Positions 46,130 to 54,454 of a DNA stretch of 64,000 nucleotides are shown piece by piece. Below the pieces are notes generated by a model. It had not been told where the DNA came from. It searched no databases and worked only from the letters and a program-made list of their open reading frames with translations. Position 1 is the first letter of the stretch; each line of letters starts with the position of its first letter. Position numbers and translations under genes: made by a program. This DNA is from Haloarcula sp. CBA1129 (GTDB lineage Archaea; Halobacteriota; Halobacteria; Halobacteriales; Haloarculaceae): the NCBI RefSeq assembly GCF_008729015.1, contig NZ_RKSM01000001.1, positions 1,364,001 through 1,428,000 of the forward strand. The letters are read 5' to 3'.

Positions 46130-46274
46130 CGTTGCGAGCCGTAAAGCGGCTCGAATTTACGAGCGGGCCGCGCCCGCGAGTAGCGCGAGCGGCTCGGAAA
46201 CGCGAGCGGGGATGCCCGCGAGCGGCCCCAGTTGGCCACGCCGGAGCGCGCAGGGGGTGGTCAACGATGACTGA
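46122..46274 (+). CDS. possible 50-aa coupling ORF between narH and the haem subunit gene
   Basis: An ATG at 46122 overlaps the end of narH by 8 bases. The 50-aa frame is rich in Ala, Ser, Arg and Gly (MSSVASRKAARIYERAAPAS), and its TGA (46272-46274) overlaps the next gene's start by 8 bases, so ribosomes could pass straight through the spacer. The underlying DNA contains several imperfect GCGAGCGG units, so the frame may simply cross a repeat-rich spacer. The peptide has no recognised domain. Confidence 0.35.
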   Translation: MSSVASRKAARIYERAAPASSASGSETRAGMPASGPSWPRRSAQGVVNDD

Positions 46275-47100
46275 CCACCGACGCACACTCGCACTCACGG
46301 CGGTACTTGCGGCGCTCGTCCTCGTCTCGACGGTGGCCGCACCGATGGCGACTGCTCGGCCAGCCCACGAGATCCCGGTTTCGGACGTCTCGGACGCCAA
46401 CCTCGCCGAACCGGACGCTGACGGCTGGGAGGAAGTCCCAGCCTCTGACGTGCCGCTTTCGAGCGCCCCGAGTAGCGTCCCCAACGCCGATGACACGTCC
46501 GTCGAGACGGTCGACGTGCAGGCGGCCCGGACCGGCGAACGCCTGTACGTCCGCCTGCAGTGGCAGGACGCGACCCGAGACGTGGATGCGAATACCACGC
46601 GGGCGTTCGCCGACGCGGTCGCGGTCCAGTTCCCGGCCAACACGAGTTCCCGGCCGCCGATAGCGATGGGCGGCCCAGACAACCGAGTCAACGTCTGGTA
46701 CTGGAGCGGGGCGACCGGGACGCAGGAACTGCTCGCCGGGGGCGCTGGCTCGACCACAGCATTCGAGAACCCGACCGTACAGGCGACCGCGAGCCACGCT
46801 GGCACGGGCGAGAACGCTACTTGGACGGTCGTCTACTCGCGTCCGCTCGACGTGTCGGGGGAGAACCGGACCGACCTGCGGACCGACGGCGACCTCGACG
46901 TGGCCTTCGCGGTCTGGAACGGCTCCAACGGCGAGCGGTCCGGACAGAAGGCCGTCAGTGAGTGGCACTACTACCCGTTCAGTGGCGGCCCGGAAGGCCC
47001 GCCCTACGAGACGCTGCTGTGGACCCTCGCCGGCATCGCCATCGTCGCCGTCGTCGGCGTCACCAGCTTCGGTATCTACCGCACACGGGGGGCCGAGTAA
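46267..47100 (+). CDS. haem b-binding (EB_dh type) subunit of outward nitrate reductase
   Basis: Protein of 277 aa with a signal peptide (TLALTAVLAALVLVSTVAAP), an ethylbenzene-dehydrogenase-like haem-binding domain (RLYVRLQWQDATRD, AVAVQFPAN, VNVWYWSGA, DVAFAVWNGSNGER), and a C-terminal membrane anchor (TLLWTLAGIAIVAVVGVTSF). Such domains are the gamma subunits of chlorate, selenate and ethylbenzene enzymes, binding one haem b by Met/Lys. In haloarchaeal nar operons this is the ORF between narH and narJ. It probably passes electrons from the bc-like module to NarH. Confidence 0.85.
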   Translation: MTDHRRTLALTAVLAALVLVSTVAAPMATARPAHEIPVSDVSDANLAEPDADGWEEVPASDVPLSSAPSSVPNADDTSVETVDVQAARTGERLYVRLQWQDATRDVDANTTRAFADAVAVQFPANTSSRPPIAMGGPDNRVNVWYWSGATGTQELLAGGAGSTTAFENPTVQATASHAGTGENATWTVVYSRPLDVSGENRTDLRTDGDLDVAFAVWNGSNGERSGQKAVSEWHYYPFSGGPEGPPYETLLWTLAGIAIVAVVGVTSFGIYRTRGAE

Positions 47101-47780
47101 TGGCGACCACGCCCACTGACCCCATGGATGACCTCGACGAGGACGCGGCCGCACGGGGTACGGTGTACGCCACGCTGGCGAAGGCGTTCGAGTATCCCGA
47201 GGAGTCGTTCCACGAGGCCGCCGCGAACGGCTCGCTCGAAGCCGACCTCCGGGCCTGTCTCGACCGCACCGCGCTGGATGTGTCCGTCCCGTCGCTGACC
47301 ACCGACGACGACTACGAGACGCTCGCGGCCCGCTACAACGACATCTTCGAACTCGGCTACAGCGAGTACACGGACCGCACCGACGGCTCGCTGGAGGCGG
47401 AGGGACCGCCGGTCCCGCTGTACGAGTCAAAGTACCGGCCGGACCACTCTTGGAACGACGTGAACCTCGACCTCTCGCGGGCCTACAGCCACTACGGCCT
47501 CGAAATCGATCAGGACGAGCGTGACAACCACGACGCCCTGACCTACGAACTGGAGTTCGCCGGCTACCTCGCCCGCCGGGAGGCCGCCGTCGGGGACGAC
47601 GCCGCAATCGCTCGGCTGGACTTCCACGACCGCCACCTCGGCCACGCGGCGGCTGGCGTCGCGGACCGACTGGCCGACGAACCGGGAACCGACATCTACG
47701 GCGGCTTCGGCGAACTACTCGACGCGTTCGTCCGGGCCGACCGCAACGGTCTCGCGGCACGTCTGGAGGGGCAGCGATGA
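47100..47780 (+). CDS. narJ: NarJ/TorD-type chaperone
   Basis: Protein of 226 aa, all-helical, cytoplasmic, without a signal. ARGTVYATLAKAFEYPEESF at the N terminus and VPLYESKYRPDHSWNDV with AYSHYGLEI in the middle are TorD/DmsD-family features. It binds the NarG signal region and assists insertion of the molybdopterin cofactor before Tat export. The ATG sits in the preceding stop (TAATG). Confidence 0.9.
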   Translation: MATTPTDPMDDLDEDAAARGTVYATLAKAFEYPEESFHEAAANGSLEADLRACLDRTALDVSVPSLTTDDDYETLAARYNDIFELGYSEYTDRTDGSLEAEGPPVPLYESKYRPDHSWNDVNLDLSRAYSHYGLEIDQDERDNHDALTYELEFAGYLARREAAVGDDAAIARLDFHDRHLGHAAAGVADRLADEPGTDIYGGFGELLDAFVRADRNGLAARLEGQR

Positions 47781-48628
47781 CCGCCACGTTCCAGCAGCGG
47801 GTCAGACCGTTGCTTTCCGACGGACGCCACTCGCTCGCAGATCTGGCTGTGGGCGTTGCGGCCGTCGCAGTCGCCGCCCGCTACTTCGCTGTCATGTTCG
47901 TCAACGCGCCGGGATACGGCGGCGTCCCGGTCGCGCCCGACCTGACGACGGCCGCGTCTACGGCCGTCGTCGCCGCTGCAGCGATTGCCGTCGCCGTCAC
48001 CGACGCCGACCCGCTCACCGGCATCGGGCTGCTGTTCGTCGGCGTGTTCGGCCTGCTGTCGCTTTTCAGTAGCGCGGCAGCGCTCCCGGCGGCCGTCGCA
48101 ATCGTTCTCGGGACGGCGACCGTCGCGGCCGTCGCAGGACGCCGACTGGACCTCGTCTCGGCCAGCGCAACCGCGCTGCTCGTCGCAGCGCTGAGTATCG
48201 GCCTCGCGAGTGGCGTCGGGGACTGGACCAGCCTCCGACCGGTGGCCTCGACCGTCGCACTGCTCGCCATCGCATCGACGCCGGCCTTTGCGGCGACGGA
48301 CTGGCGGTCGCTGTCGATGGCGGACTGGGGCGCGATCATCGGCGGTGTTGCCGCGTTTTCGGTCGTCGTCGCCGTCGGTCGCACCGTCCCGTTCGTCACC
48401 GGCGCGGTCACGCTCACCGGCACCGGCGTCGTCGGGACGAGCGTGCCGGTCGTTGCACTGGCCGCCGCCGGCGCGGTGACGACGGCCAGCGCGGCCAGTC
48501 GGACCCGGCGGTGGCCGCTGCTCGCCGGCGTCGCGCTGGTCGCGTTCGCGGGCGTCCCGGCGTCGCTCCCGCGGGCGCTCCCGTTCGCGCTCGGTATCGC
48601 TGCGTTCGCTCAGGAGGGCCGACGATGA
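47777..48628 (+). CDS. polytopic membrane protein downstream of narJ
   Basis: Protein of 283 aa, mostly Ala/Val/Gly-rich hydrophobic helices (about nine), with no charged motif or transporter signature that I recognise. The ATG overlaps narJ's TGA by 4 bases and its own stop overlaps the HEAT-repeat gene, so it is part of the nar transcription unit. It is not a nitrate/nitrite antiporter of the NarK type, which would be longer and carry MFS motifs. It could be a membrane anchor or a small solute channel; this is unproven. Confidence 0.7.
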   Translation: MTATFQQRVRPLLSDGRHSLADLAVGVAAVAVAARYFAVMFVNAPGYGGVPVAPDLTTAASTAVVAAAAIAVAVTDADPLTGIGLLFVGVFGLLSLFSSAAALPAAVAIVLGTATVAAVAGRRLDLVSASATALLVAALSIGLASGVGDWTSLRPVASTVALLAIASTPAFAATDWRSLSMADWGAIIGGVAAFSVVVAVGRTVPFVTGAVTLTGTGVVGTSVPVVALAAAGAVTTASAASRTRRWPLLAGVALVAFAGVPASLPRALPFALGIAAFAQEGRR

Positions 48629-49476
48629 CCGGCTGTCACGACGACGACGAGTTCGAGAAGCACCTCGAAGAGGACCCGGACCCGCAACTCGACCCGGAGC
48701 GCAGCCCGGGCCTGCACACCGATATCGAAGCGCTCGAAGACATCGAGGTATCCCGCGAGGACGTGACCATCGGCGAGGCCACACCGGAAGAACTGGCCGC
48801 CAGCGACACCGAGCCCGTCGAGGACGACGCGGTGGCGTCGCTGCTGTCGGACATCGAGCACGGCGCGAAGACCGACCGCCGGCGCGCCGCCCTCGAACTC
48901 AAGGACCGCGCGTCCACCGACGAAATCGTGGCGGGCCTTGCACGCGCCGCAACGACCGACGACGACAGCGACGTGCGCCAGTTCGCCGTCGAAGCGCTGA
49001 CGGCACACGGGGGCGAGAGGGCCGCAGCGGTCGCGGTGGAACTGCTGGACGACCCCGACCCGTGGGTCCGGGCCGAGGCCGTCGTCACGCTCGACAACGT
49101 CGATCGCGAGGCCCACGAGGACGACATCGAGAGCGTCATCCGCGACGACCACCACGCCGTGCGGCGCAACGCGGCCATCTCGCTGTTCAAGCTCCGCGGC
49201 GAGTCGATGGCCGACCTGCTGCTGGAACAGAGCCGTGACGACAGCGAGCGGGTCCGCGAGTGGGCCGCCCACATGCTCGGCGGTGTCGACGAGGACCGTG
49301 CCCGCGAGCGGCTGCAAGCACTCACCGATGACCCGGCGACCGTTGTTCGCCAGACTGCTGAGCGGTCCCTCGAAGCGGACCCCGGGCGGTTCCGCCGACA
49401 GTTCGGCGGCGCGCTGGAGAACGACGCCCGACTGTTGCCCGGCGAAGACAGACTCAATCGGATGCCCGACCTCTGA
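48625..49476 (+). CDS. HEAT-repeat protein
   Basis: Protein of 283 aa. After an acidic N-terminal region of about 90 residues there are about five HEAT/PBS-lyase-type repeats: DVRQFAVEALTAHGG, DPWVRAEAVVTLDNV, HHAVRRNAAISLFKL, ERVREWAAHMLGGV, ATVVRQTAERSLEAD. These form a helical solenoid for protein binding. It is translationally linked to the membrane protein before it and lies 2 bases before the Mrp gene. In this context it may be a scaffold for enzyme maturation, an inference from position only. Confidence 0.83.
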   Translation: MTGCHDDDEFEKHLEEDPDPQLDPERSPGLHTDIEALEDIEVSREDVTIGEATPEELAASDTEPVEDDAVASLLSDIEHGAKTDRRRAALELKDRASTDEIVAGLARAATTDDDSDVRQFAVEALTAHGGERAAAVAVELLDDPDPWVRAEAVVTLDNVDREAHEDDIESVIRDDHHAVRRNAAISLFKLRGESMADLLLEQSRDDSERVREWAAHMLGGVDEDRARERLQALTDDPATVVRQTAERSLEADPGRFRRQFGGALENDARLLPGEDRLNRMPDL

Positions 49477-49478
49477 CG

Positions 49479-50717
49479 ATGACTGATGGAACGCCCACCA
49501 CACTGACCGACCGCATCGAAGCCGCACTGCGAGACGTGCGCGACCCGAACGCCGACCTCTCCGTGTTCGACGCGGGCTTCGTCGAAAACATCGACGTGGC
49601 CGACGGCGAGGTGACAATCGAGGCCGACCTGACCGCGCTGGACGGACAGACAAGCACGCAGGTCGTTCAGGCGATGCTCCACGCGGTCGACGACGTGGAC
49701 GGCGTCGACAGCGTCCACGTCGAACGGACGACACCCACGAGCGAGGGCGACACCGGCGTCGCGTCGTTCGACCACGTCGTAGCTGTCGCCAGCGCGAAAG
49801 GCGGCGTCGGCAAGTCGACAGTCGCCACGCATCTGGCCTGCGCGCTGGCGGCCGAGAACGACGTGGCGCTGTTCGACGCCGACATCCACGGGCCGAACGT
49901 TCCCGAACTTCTTGACGTGAGCGGGCCGGTCCACTCCAGCGAGGAGGGGAACCCGCTCCCGGTCCGAGTGGGTGGGATGGACGTGATGAGCGTTGGCCTG
50001 ATGGAGTCCGGCGCGCCGCTGGCTTGGCGCGGCGCGATGGCCCACGACGCGCTCGAAGACCTGTTCGAGAACACTGCTTGGCGAAACGACGAGATTCTGG
50101 TGCTTGACCTACCGCCGGGGACCGGTGACGTAGTGCTGACGACGCTGCAGGAGGTCCCGGTCGACGGCGTGGTCGTCGTGACGACGCCGTTTCACGCGAG
50201 CGTCAGCGACACCAGCAGGACAGTCGAACTGTTCCGAGACAACGACGTGCCGGTACTTGGAACCGTCGTCAACATGGCAGAGTACGTCTGTGACTGCTGT
50301 GGCGAACCGAACGACCTGTTTACCGGGGACGCGCTGGCGGACCTCGACGCCGAGGCCCTCGCTGAGCTGCCGTTCTCACACGATCTGCAGGGGACGCCAG
50401 CGCCCGGCGACGTGCCCGATCCGGTCCGCGACCTCGGAGCCGCCGTTTCAGATGCCCTTGACACCGCCGGCGAGGTCGGCGTCGACCCGACCGCCGATAT
50501 CCGGGAGCTGCCGCCACAGGAGCGCAAAGATGTGGTTCGCGAACGGTTCACCGCACTGGACAGCGGCGAGTCGTTCGTCCTCGTCAGCGACCGCGACCCG
50601 ACCCCGGTCGGGCAGTTCCTTGGCCGGCTTGCGGAGGCCCCGCGGGAAGCCTTCGACCCGTTCGAGGTCCGGCGGGAAACACCCGAAGCGTGGGTGCTGG
50701 AGACAGTCAAGCCGTGA
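49479..50717 (+). CDS. Mrp/NBP35-type Fe-S carrier ATPase fused to DUF2249
   Basis: Protein of 412 aa with three modules. Residues 1-90 are a MIP18/DUF59 domain. Residues 100-330 are the Mrp P-loop ATPase: SAKGGVGKSTVATHLA, DADIHGPNVPELL, DLPPGTGDVVLT, and the Fe-S CxxC in VCDCCGEPND. Residues 335-412 match DUF2249 (IRELPPQERKDVVRERF, LDSGESFVLVSDRDPTPV), a small TusA-like domain found in many respiratory gene clusters. Mrp proteins carry and insert Fe-S clusters. Being last in the nar unit suggests a role in loading clusters on NarGH. Confidence 0.9.
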   Translation: MTDGTPTTLTDRIEAALRDVRDPNADLSVFDAGFVENIDVADGEVTIEADLTALDGQTSTQVVQAMLHAVDDVDGVDSVHVERTTPTSEGDTGVASFDHVVAVASAKGGVGKSTVATHLACALAAENDVALFDADIHGPNVPELLDVSGPVHSSEEGNPLPVRVGGMDVMSVGLMESGAPLAWRGAMAHDALEDLFENTAWRNDEILVLDLPPGTGDVVLTTLQEVPVDGVVVVTTPFHASVSDTSRTVELFRDNDVPVLGTVVNMAEYVCDCCGEPNDLFTGDALADLDAEALAELPFSHDLQGTPAPGDVPDPVRDLGAAVSDALDTAGEVGVDPTADIRELPPQERKDVVRERFTALDSGESFVLVSDRDPTPVGQFLGRLAEAPREAFDPFEVRRETPEAWVLETVKP

Positions 50718-50809
50718 GTACGGTCGCCTGCAGCCGACAGTGACAGCCAGCCACATGGCTCGCAGGCAGGACTAAAGGCATAATTGTCCGCACCCGTAGT
50801 AGTACGATA

Positions 50810-50893
50810 ATGACCGCTATACTCGTGACAGCGGGTCGGTTCGCTCGCGGTCGCTTACGTGTCAGGCCTCGGCGGGCCGGAGGGGAAGCGTGA
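50810..50893 (+). CDS. 27-aa leader ORF coupled to TRIC gene
   Basis: The ATG at 50810 lies about 26 nt after a TATA-like CATAATTG (50780-50787), so it would be used on a leaderless mRNA. The 27-codon frame (MTAILVTAGRFARGRLRVRP then RRAGGEA) ends at TGA 50891-50893, overlapping the GTG start (50890) of the TRIC gene (GTGA). The peptide is basic and unlike haloarchaeal proteins, so the act of translation rather than the product may matter. Confidence 0.4.
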   Translation: MTAILVTAGRFARGRLRVRPRRAGGEA

Positions 50894-51522
50894 CCGACGC
50901 GTTTGCGGTGATGAACGCTATCGGGCTGGTCGGGTTCGCGTTCGTCGGCGCGGCGAAAGCCATCGAAGAACGCTACGACGTGTTCGGCGTCACGGTCGTC
51001 GGCGTGATGACGGCGCTGGGTGGCGGGACGACGCGGGACCTACTGTTGAACAGGGTTCCGAACTCCCTGCAGTCGCCCGGCGAAGTCGCGCTGTCGCTCC
51101 TCGGCGTCGCCGCCGCCGTTTTGCTCGTGCATTTCCTCGACGACGGCCATCAGCACCCAGTCGTCCTGACGGCCGACGCAATCGGGCTGGCGGCGTTTAC
51201 GACCACCGGCGCACTGCTGGGTCAGCAGGCCGGGCTTCCGGTGTTTGCCGTCGTCGCGCTTGCGACGGTCAACGCGGCCGGCGGCGGCGCGATATCGGAC
51301 CTGCTGCTGGGCCGAACACCGTTTATCCTCCGCGAGGACTTCTATGCGTCCTGTGCCGTTATCGGCGGCCTCGCCTTCTGGGCGCTGGCACAGATGGGCG
51401 TGGCGCTCACCGTAGCATCGGCCGGGTGCGCGCTTGCAGTACTGTTGGCTCGGGGACTCGGCATCGGCCGTGGGTGGTCGCTCCCGACGGTACAGGCGTG
51501 GGAACGACGCGACGCGCAGTAA
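50890..51522 (+). CDS. UPF0126/TRIC-type cation channel family protein
   Basis: Protein of 210 aa with seven hydrophobic helices arranged as two repeats: NAIGLVGFAFVGAAKAIEER and GVMTALGGGTTRDLLL in the first, ADAIGLAAFTTTGALLG and ATVNAAGGGAISDLLLG in the second. The GGG-x-xRD/SDLLL pattern is the family hallmark. Prokaryotic TRIC proteins form trimeric monovalent cation channels. A GTG start is used, overlapping the stop of a leader ORF. Confidence 0.88.
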   Translation: MTDAFAVMNAIGLVGFAFVGAAKAIEERYDVFGVTVVGVMTALGGGTTRDLLLNRVPNSLQSPGEVALSLLGVAAAVLLVHFLDDGHQHPVVLTADAIGLAAFTTTGALLGQQAGLPVFAVVALATVNAAGGGAISDLLLGRTPFILREDFYASCAVIGGLAFWALAQMGVALTVASAGCALAVLLARGLGIGRGWSLPTVQAWERRDAQ

Positions 51523-51718
51523 GCGGTGCCCATCTCTGGGTGCTCGTCTATCGCACCCTGCGCTTTTGCAGCCGCTACGCTTCGTTGCTGTGCAGCCGTC
51601 TGCAAGAGCTGTATCTCATGTTTGTCTCGATACTGCTCACTGATATCGCACGCGGCGTCGGACACGTCCCGGCGGCGAAAACGGGTGAAGAGACAGTCGG
51701 TCGCCGCGACGAACTCGG

Positions 51719-52324
51719 TCAGTGCCCTGCGGTCTGCGACTGAGATAGTACCTCCCGGGTCGTCGCTGCCAGCGACGCGTAGAACGCTTCGCGTGTCTCT
51801 GCCTCGACTTGCCTGAGAAACGCGTCAGCCCACGCAGCGAGGTGCTCCGAGAGGAACTGGTCAAGCTGTTCGTTGAGACCCGCTTCTGCCAGATAGGCGG
51901 CGAACTCCAGTTCCGTGGCAATGTGGTCTGGGAGGTCCGGATGGTCAGCCGCGGGCTGGACGCCGAACTCGCTGTACCAGCGCACGACAGCCATCGTGGC
52001 TGGCCCATTAACCGGACCGAGTTCGTCCGGGTCGTCACCGTCGCGGTGGACGCTTTCGTAGGGTGGACACGGTGGGCCCGCTGGACCGATAAACAGGCGG
52101 GTGTACTCGGCGCGAAGACGGCGCAAGTCGACCGAGTCGATGTCGCCGACCACCGGGACCAGTTCGCCGGTCTCAATGGCGTCGATCAGCTGTTCGGTCG
52201 GTTCCCGCCAGCATTCGGCGAGGACGGCGTAGGTCGCCGCGGCATCCGACCGAAATCCGTCACTGCCAGTATCGTGTTCGGCTGCTTGCTCGCGCTTGGC
52301 GGGGGCATCAGTCTGTCTGGTCAT
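51719..52324 (-). CDS. dmsD: TorD/DmsD-type chaperone of the DMSO reductase operon
   Basis: Protein of 201 aa, helical. It shows AATYAVLAECWREPTEQLID, then LRAEYTRLFIGPAGPPCPPYESVHRD (long Pro-rich linker) and ELEFAAYLAEAGLNEQLDQF, the layout of TorD-family redox-enzyme maturation proteins. As last gene of the dms operon it probably guards the Tat signal of DmsA and helps cofactor insertion. The ATG overlaps dmsC by 4 bases. Confidence 0.87.
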   Translation of the reverse strand: MTRQTDAPAKREQAAEHDTGSDGFRSDAAATYAVLAECWREPTEQLIDAIETGELVPVVGDIDSVDLRRLRAEYTRLFIGPAGPPCPPYESVHRDGDDPDELGPVNGPATMAVVRWYSEFGVQPAADHPDLPDHIATELEFAAYLAEAGLNEQLDQFLSEHLAAWADAFLRQVEAETREAFYASLAATTREVLSQSQTAGH

Positions 52325-53622
52325 TGTCGCTCCTGTCTCCCACCGTCAGTCGCGTACGATTCCTGTCTACCGACTCGCTGAATCGGCACGTATTTCAGGC
52401 CGAGCGTGACGATGAATGCGCCGAAGGCGACGATACCGAGGGTGACAGCCACTTCGACCAGCGTCGGGGTGTAGGCTCCCGCAGTCGCCCAGATGTCTGT
52501 CGTGATGCCAGCGTATTCGCCGCCAATCGAGATGCCCGGCGGGAGGTCGATGTTGGCAACCTCGTACCCCGTAAACACCAGCCGGATCCCTTCGAACATC
52601 GTGCCGAAGACCGCAAGCAGGCTCGCAGTGAAGATGACCGACACGCGCTTCCGGAGCGATGGAATCATCAGCATGACGAGCGGGACCGCCCCACCGAGGA
52701 CCGTCCAGAGCCAGAAGTAGACGGACTCGCCAATGAGGAAGCTACTGGTGATGGCCCAGAACTCGAAGTGGTTCGCCCAAGCGTGTGGGAGTCGTTCGGC
52801 CGCGAGCAGGTACACCACGTGGAGCGCGAGGAAGATACCGAGTATCTTGCCGAGACTCGTGAGTTCCTCCCGGTCGACCTCGTAGTTCGTGAGCCGGTCC
52901 GCGAGTACCGACACGACGAGCAACAGCCCGAGTCCGGAGACGAGCGCCTTGGCGATGAACACCGGTGCGACGAGGGGGCTGAACCAGTCGCCCCGCCCGA
53001 TCTGCGTCGCGAAAATCCACCCGGTCACCGAGTGGAGCGCGACTGCGGTCGGGAGTGCGACTGCTGCGGTCCAGAACATGAGCGTGCGGTCACGCTCGCG
53101 TCCAGCATCGGTGTCGGGGACACCCAGTGCGAGTCGCGACCCGCGTGCGGCCAAATCGCGGCGGGTCAGAAGCCACAGATACCAGAGGTTTAACACGCCA
53201 TAGAGGATGACGATGCCGAAGTCCCACACCATCGGCGAGCGGAAGTCCGGCGAGGTGAAGAACTGGTAGAGTCGCTCGGGCCGCCCGATATCCGGCAGGA
53301 TGAGAAGTCCGGCGACGGTGATACACGCGAGGCTGACCAGCACGCCGAGCCGTGCGAACCCTTCGTAGCGGTGTGAGTGGAAGAACTTCGGTGCACTGGA
53401 GATGATGAGCCCCCCGGCAGACAGCCCAACGAACAGGACGAACATCATGATGTACAGCCCCCACGAGAAGACGTTTCGCATCCCCGTGGCGACAAGGCCC
53501 GTGGTAAGTTGGTAGCCCCAAGCTCCCAGTCCAGCGACCATGAGGGTCGCAAGTAGACCCAGCCACAGCTTGCCTTTCGTCCCGAAGGCAGGGATTGCGA
53601 TCCGGGATGAGTCAGCGGCCAT
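52321..53622 (-). CDS. dmsC: NrfD/PsrC-type membrane subunit (DmsC role)
   Basis: Protein of 433 aa with about ten helices. It belongs to the NrfD/PsrC family: GLYIMMFVLFVGLSAGGLII in the second helix, then FHSHRYEGFARLG and DIGRPERLYQFF. Such subunits anchor the DmsAB-type catalytic dimer and oxidise menaquinol. It replaces the shorter DmsC of E. coli. It starts one base inside the dmsB stop. Confidence 0.88.
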   Translation of the reverse strand: MAADSSRIAIPAFGTKGKLWLGLLATLMVAGLGAWGYQLTTGLVATGMRNVFSWGLYIMMFVLFVGLSAGGLIISSAPKFFHSHRYEGFARLGVLVSLACITVAGLLILPDIGRPERLYQFFTSPDFRSPMVWDFGIVILYGVLNLWYLWLLTRRDLAARGSRLALGVPDTDAGRERDRTLMFWTAAVALPTAVALHSVTGWIFATQIGRGDWFSPLVAPVFIAKALVSGLGLLLVVSVLADRLTNYEVDREELTSLGKILGIFLALHVVYLLAAERLPHAWANHFEFWAITSSFLIGESVYFWLWTVLGGAVPLVMLMIPSLRKRVSVIFTASLLAVFGTMFEGIRLVFTGYEVANIDLPPGISIGGEYAGITTDIWATAGAYTPTLVEVAVTLGIVAFGAFIVTLGLKYVPIQRVGRQESYATDGGRQERQ

Positions 53623-54452
53623 CAGTCGTCACCTCCGGACCCCACTGCTGGGACGTGTGGAACGGCATCACCCTCGATAGAGTGATGGCTTCCACCCGAT
53701 TCGCTGCTGTCGCTTCCTCCGTCGTCAGATGGCACGTCCTCGGCCCCGTCGGACCACGGAGAAACATCGTCGAGTTCGCTCTCCAGTTTATCTGACGTTT
53801 GCGGCCGACCGGGACTCATCTCGCCGCTGATGTAGTGCGTCTTCGGGTCCGTCCCGCGGTCTTCGAGGAGCTGGTTCGTCTCGTACTCGTTGATGTATTT
53901 CGAGACGGTGCTGCCCTCGTCGTCGAGGTCGCCGAAGATGCGTGCGTCGGCCGGGCAGTTGACGACACAGGCCGGGTCGAGTCCTTCGTCGACGCGGTGG
54001 CTACAGAACGTACACTTCTCGACGACGCCCTGTGGCCGGGCGGCAACGTCGCCTGTTCCTTCCTCGGGCATGTGTTCGGGGTCGTCCCAGTTGAACACCC
54101 GTGCGTTGTACGGACAGGCGGCCATACAGTAGCGACAGCCGATGCACTTGTCGTAGTCGATCTCGACGATGCCGTCTTCCCGGGTGTACGTCGCGTTGAC
54201 CGGGCAGACCTTCACACAGGGGGCGTTTTCGCAGTGTTGGCACGCCGTCGGCTGATACTGCATATCCAGCGACCCGCTACCGCCGTCGTCGGGGTAGCCA
54301 CCGGATGGGGTGTCAATCTTGTCGCCGCCCTCCGTCAGGACGCGGTTCCAGAACTGCCCCATCGGGACGTTGTTCTCCTGTTTACACGACACTGCGCATG
54401 CCTGACAGCCGATACACCGCTCCTGATCGATTACTAGACCATAGTTCGTCAT
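53622..54452 (-). CDS. dmsB: 4Fe-4S ferredoxin-type subunit DmsB
   Basis: Protein of 276 aa binding four [4Fe-4S] clusters: CIGCQACAVSCKQENN, CQHCENAPCVKVCPVNAT, CIGCRYCMAACPYNARV, and CTFCSHRVDEG with ACVVNCPADARIFGDL. All four groups have complete Cys sets. The C-terminal 70 residues are Ser/Asp/Gly-rich and disordered. It transfers electrons between the NrfD-like subunit and DmsA. The gene is 2 bases after dmsA. Confidence 0.92.
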   Translation of the reverse strand: MTNYGLVIDQERCIGCQACAVSCKQENNVPMGQFWNRVLTEGGDKIDTPSGGYPDDGGSGSLDMQYQPTACQHCENAPCVKVCPVNATYTREDGIVEIDYDKCIGCRYCMAACPYNARVFNWDDPEHMPEEGTGDVAARPQGVVEKCTFCSHRVDEGLDPACVVNCPADARIFGDLDDEGSTVSKYINEYETNQLLEDRGTDPKTHYISGEMSPGRPQTSDKLESELDDVSPWSDGAEDVPSDDGGSDSSESGGSHHSIEGDAVPHVPAVGSGGDD

Positions 54453-54454
54453 TG

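Noticed and set aside
46261-47787. 508-codon minus frame across the haem subunit and narJ genes
   Set aside because: Arg/Pro/Gly-rich translation with no domain; both plus-strand genes fit known nar operon members.
51523-51718. Small minus-strand gene between the TRIC and DmsD-like genes (GTG at 51665)
   Set aside because: Third-position G/C is low for this genome and the frame runs deep into the TRIC gene; no conserved features are visible.
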